A stretch of 64,000 nt of DNA, from positions 31,514,001 through 31,578,000 of the forward strand of contig JAPTOF010000003.1 in NCBI GenBank assembly GCA_028554755.1. The letters are read 5' to 3'. Below the pieces are notes generated by a model. It made no database searches. It saw nothing but the letters and a program-made list of their open reading frames with translations, and was not told the DNA's origin. Within the stretch, counting starts at the first letter, position 1; each line of letters starts with the position of its first letter. This stretch comes from Cordia subcordata. Lineage: Eukaryota > Streptophyta > Magnoliopsida > Boraginales > Cordiaceae. The translations under genes were made by a program, and so were the position numbers. Below are positions 60,611 to 64,000 of this stretch, piece after piece.

Positions 60611-60718
60611 ATGATTTTGGAGCTCGTAATTAGATGTGTTACAAGTATTCGATCGACAATTATATTTTTGTGTTGTATTTGTTGATGTGAGGATAGTGAG
60701 TTCATTAATTTTTTTTTT

Positions 60719-60915
60719 TTCGGTCTCTTTTTACCTACGAACTGTTCGCTCTCCATTTTCAGACCATCGGATACCGAAAATTCAAAGCGTCTTGATCAAT
60801 AATCAAACATACTCTTTGAAAATATGTTCGCAGCTAAGTGATGTTTTTAATCATCATTCTGCGCTGAAAAATATGACCATGCGAAATTTCAAAATAATCA
60901 TTATAAATTTTGTAG
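60719..60915. repeat. Spacer repeat B
   Basis: It matches 61908-62145 in direct orientation (GAAAATTCAAAG-GTCTT, CAATAATCAAACATAC, CGCAGCTAA, ATATGACCATG). Relative to that copy it lacks about 75 bases after AAATATGTT. Confidence 0.8.
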
Positions 60916-61011
60916 TGTAACCATTTTTTATTTTTATTTTTTCAATTCATACTCCAGTTCAATATTTAAAGAGTATAAAAAGAGTTTTCAACCCCAATTG
61001 CGATTAGTTAT

Positions 61012-61470
61012 TTTATTACCACTTCAATCAATCCTTAAAAACTTATCAACCACTTCCACTTTTAATGGACTTCAGACTCTACTTTGACATTCTAATTTTT
61101 TTTTTAAATTTCTCTCTCCTACTATTCACATTTTTTTTTATAAAGAATTTGAATGCTACTAGCCAATGGTCTAAATGATATCATTTAAATTTTAATGGCT
61201 GAGATGATTCTCTCATATTGATCAATATGAAAGAATTGCTGATATGAGAGGATTCTATTTAGGTGCAGAAATACTATAGATAATTTCGTTTGAGTAGGTT
61301 ACCAAATTAAAACAGAAGAAAGAAAATATTAAACAAAGGAAAGAAAAAGAAAGCTTGATGATCTTAATCCCTATCAAGAAAAGTAAGGCAACTAACCACG
61401 ATTGGTTATATTCACAAGCAAAACCTAACGGTAAAATAAATATATATGAGGTACCCAACAGCTACCGAGT
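61012..61470. repeat. Spacer repeat A'
   Basis: It is the second copy of repeat A with an extra segment (about 61090-61255) that includes a T-rich run and a short ATATGAGAGGATT/AATCC-like palindrome. Otherwise it is colinear with 59951-60266. Confidence 0.8.
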
Positions 61471-61907
61471 CCATGGGATGTTAGCCTTCCAAGTGGAAGT
61501 AGCACCAATAAAAGTGATTCGAGATTTTGTTGCTTTTATCTAGTAATTTAAAATGTTCTAATGATGAGAAGACGAATAAAAATCAACTCGCATCAGACGA
61601 GAAGAGGAAAAATGTTTAAGAAAAAAAGGAGACTACTAACTACAAGAAAATAAGTATGAAAGCGAAGAGATGTTATATATAATAAATTATCTGACACACC
61701 TCAATACCAGTTTTGATTTTGAGTCATCAATAAAAGTAATTAGAAAGCTAATGTAATAATTCTCGTAAAAGGAATAATTGTGTGAAACGCTAATTAAGTG
61801 GAAAAGTAGCTCATTAAGGGAAATATAGTGATTGTATTCTGCACATTACTTAGTGATAGAAAAGTTTAGAGAATTATTATATTTAATAACATTATGTCTA
61901 TTGTCTC

Positions 61908-62145
61908 TTTTCGCTCTCAATTTTCAAACTGTTAGATACTGAAAATTCAAAGGGTCTTCAATAATCAAACATACCCTTGAAAAATATGTTTGGGCAACCA
62001 TAGAAGATCGGAGTCGTCAGGAAGATATTGCCGAGTGAGAGAATTCCACAGCCTTGACAAAAACAAAAAATCCGCAGCTAACGTAATGTTTTAATCATCA
62101 ACCTGAGCTGAAACATATGACCATGAGAATTTCAAAATGATCATC
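61908..62145. repeat. Spacer repeat B'
   Basis: It is the second copy of repeat B, ending about 190 bases downstream of the stop codon of the 62332-64000 gene. It includes the internal segment GGGCAACCATAGAAGATCGG onward that is missing from copy B. Confidence 0.8.
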
Positions 62146-62331
62146 ATATCAAGCAGGAGATAGCTAGCTAGTTTAATTACCATTCAAGGAAAGTAATCAA
62201 AACATGAGCAAAAGAGAAGTTTACTCCGTTGAAAAATATCCAACATAGTCACAAATGATCTTTCACATTTTATCCTCAAATCTAACGATAATTTAACCTA
62301 TTCTTGCTATTGTGTTATCCTTCTAATTAAT

Positions 62332-64000
62332 CTACTTGTTGGTGTTACTGGCCGACGTCATTTCGGTCTCTGCTAATTGGGCTTCCTCTCGGAATTTCTT
62401 GTAGATATCACTCTTGTAGAACTTTCTTGTCCTCATCACCAACACGATCGAAACAAGGGCACCAAAAACAGTCACGGCTGCGATGATAATGAACGCTAAT
62501 CTGAAACAATCTGCCCCAACGCAATCCAAGTCCTCACCAGGCTGTCTAGTGCGCCCCCTAGCCCTCATTTGCTTCTCGGCTTCCTTATCATATAGATGCC
62601 CCGCAACTCTCACATTGAGCAAATACGAACCAATTGGACTAGCCACGGACCCGAAATTGTATAGAGTGGAGTAATATTTCAGGCCAAAAAGCTCAGAAAT
62701 TATGGCGAATAGTAATGGCCATTGTGCACCAAAGCAAAATCCTATGATCACTGATGCAACATAGAGGCCGTTCGGGACATCAAAGGCGATAAGGAGGTGG
62801 CCGACACATGAAACGACGAGTGTAATGGTGAGCATAAGAGGCCGAGGGAATTTATACTTGACTAAGAAATGTTCGGACAAAAAGCCAGCCACCACTCTTC
62901 CTAGGTAGTTCCATATGCTCACTAGTGACACAAATGTACTAGTGCTTTTGCTTGGGTACCCAAGTGAGGAGCCGATTTGTCCCAAGTTGTCTATTGCTGT
63001 CAATGTGCCACCAACCCCGCAAATCGTTGCCAAGAAAAGAATTAACATATCTATGCTGAAAAGGGCCTGGAGGATAGTATAATCGTCGCCCCGAGCCGGG
63101 GGCTGGAAAGCAGTCTTCCAGCAAGAAACTTGCTGTTCATCTTCTCTGGATGGTTCAGTTGACCTGGGGGTGGATGATGATGGTAGTGATGCCTGTGTTG
63201 GTTGCTCGGGAGGCCGCGAAATCGGTTTCTCTGCCACCACCTTAAGCTCGGAAAGGTTATCTATGGCTTCTTTCTTGCTCTTCAAAATATCAATTTCTTC
63301 TTTTGCAACAATAATGAGGGGTAAAAAGAGCAAGATTAGGACCACGGCACCACTTGCACCATATTCGCTCCGGGTAAAATCAGCCCTTTTCTGGACTATG
63401 ATTATCACCATAAGGAAGCCAGCGAGCCCAAGTGATGCATACAAGAATCTATAAAACACTTTAAGCTCATGAGCTATCCTTACCACCTTCATGAAACGAA
63501 TCGTTCGAAGGAAAGCAAATGAAATGGCTGCTGGAAGCCAACCTATCAGCAAAATGAGAGCCTTTGGATCATTATCACCGTAGATTGCGTGGTAGAGCTG
63601 CGTGATGATCGCGCCGCTCAGGCCAACGAAGCCCTTGAGAAGCCCCAGCACGGCGCCTCGGCTTTCCGGGAAGTTCTTGACGCAAGTGACAAGGGCTCCA
63701 GTGTTGGCAAAAGATTGAGAATTTGCACCAATGCATATGTAGAGACACATGTGCCAAACCTGAGTGGATATTTTCTTGCTCACGGCTAGCCATATCATGA
63801 AGTAGCCGAAGAAATTGAGGACTGCGCCGATGAGGAGCACCAGCCATGGTGGGGCTACCTCCATGAGTAGACCGGCGAGGACACCAACGTTGGCGCCCAA
63901 GTCTTTGAAGAAACTGAGCAAGTTTAAGGTGGTTTGATCATAACCGAGAGAGGATTTGAGTTCGCCGGAGTAGAGGCTGAACATGTAGGTGGCGCCGGCG
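62332..64000 (-). CDS. Nodulin-like MFS transporter, intronless (copy 2), partial
   Basis: The gene runs off the window; the 5' end is missing. The codons before the Met at 63984 read AGATY, which aligns with the AGATYLF of copy 1, so this Met is internal and the true start lies beyond 64000. About 556 residues are present. Nodulin-like motifs ([29 protein letters not shown]) and MFS motifs ([40 protein letters not shown]) match copy 1. The central hydrophilic loop ([20 protein letters not shown] region) is the least conserved part. The third bases look more GC-rich than in copy 1, so the duplication is probably not recent. The product ends [10 protein letters not shown]. Confidence 0.93.
   Translation of the reverse strand, partial: AGATYMFSLYSGELKSSLGYDQTTLNLLSFFKDLGANVGVLAGLLMEVAPPWLVLLIGAVLNFFGYFMIWLAVSKKISTQVWHMCLYICIGANSQSFANTGALVTCVKNFPESRGAVLGLLKGFVGLSGAIITQLYHAIYGDNDPKALILLIGWLPAAISFAFLRTIRFMKVVRIAHELKVFYRFLYASLGLAGFLMVIIIVQKRADFTRSEYGASGAVVLILLFLPLIIVAKEEIDILKSKKEAIDNLSELKVVAEKPISRPPEQPTQASLPSSSTPRSTEPSREDEQQVSCWKTAFQPPARGDDYTILQALFSIDMLILFLATICGVGGTLTAIDNLGQIGSSLGYPSKSTSTFVSLVSIWNYLGRVVAGFLSEHFLVKYKFPRPLMLTITLVVSCVGHLLIAFDVPNGLYVASVIIGFCFGAQWPLLFAIISELFGLKYYSTLYNFGSVASPIGSYLLNVRVAGHLYDKEAEKQMRARGRTRQPGEDLDCVGADCFRLAFIIIAAVTVFGALVSIVLVMRTRKFYKSDIYKKFREEAQLAETEMTSASNTNK

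Larger units (their letters stand above)
58999..62331. other. Duplicated spacer between the two MFS genes
   Basis: This spacer contains the A-B-A'-B' repeat series and the ATGTTCACAA array listed separately. It should include the promoter of the copy 1 gene (above 59000, no clear TATA seen) and the 3' UTR of the copy 2 gene. No remnant of an additional MFS reading frame was recognised. A run of T lies at about 59222-59239. Confidence 0.6.

Noticed and set aside
60636..60920. 94-codon frame overlapping spacer repeat B
   Set aside because: The frame is not kept in the second copy (61908-62145) and consists of repeat DNA.

Overview
The window is nuclear DNA of a flowering plant, almost certainly a eudicot. 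It is AT-rich and gene-sparse. Its genes have GT-AG introns, and the proteins belong to plant families: a KTF1/SPT5-like WG/GW protein, a PP2A B' subunit of plant type, a plant pectate lyase and nodulin-like MFS transporters. The intergenic DNA is full of plant transposon relics. I see no prokaryotic, organellar or viral gene block, and the species cannot be named from sequence alone.

Layout. 1-8.6 kb: old duplicated DNA around one two-exon gene (1906-2781, +) for an unrecognised 258-residue membrane protein. 8.6-10.4 kb: a decayed Ty1/copia pol fragment on the minus strand. 11-18.9 kb: repeat territory with small inverted-repeat elements, an LTR-like piece with a TATA box, and a head-to-tail series of non-autonomous Helitron-like elements. 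19.0-21.8 kb: a possible 51-residue microprotein gene whose first coding exon is only ATGG, followed by gene-like DNA with duplicated, broken exons. 22-28 kb: mostly empty DNA with one transposon-associated pseudogene. 28.4-33.5 kb (+): a five-exon pectate lyase with a secretion signal and a GPI-anchor-like tail. 34.3-37.2 kb (-): a two-exon PP2A B' regulatory subunit. 40.4-52.0 kb (-): an 18-exon KTF1 (SPT5L/RDM3) gene of 1678 codons plus stop, which I could chain in frame throughout. 52-57 kb: a hAT-type element and several MITEs. 57.2-64.0 kb (-): two tandem intronless nodulin-like MFS transporters, the second cut by the window end, separated by 3.3 kb that carries its own A-B-A'-B' duplication.

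The genes do not form one pathway. The pectate lyase is expected at the cell surface, the B' subunit directs PP2A, KTF1 acts in RNA-directed DNA methylation, and the MFS pair transports unknown substrates. One incidental link is that the KTF1 gene carries MITEs in its introns and promoter, which are the kind of target RdDM silences. I found no convincing new multi-gene system. The items most worth checking are the ATGG microprotein gene, the KTF1 repeat platform, the GPI-type tail of the pectate lyase, the Helitron array, and the duplicated spacer between the MFS genes.
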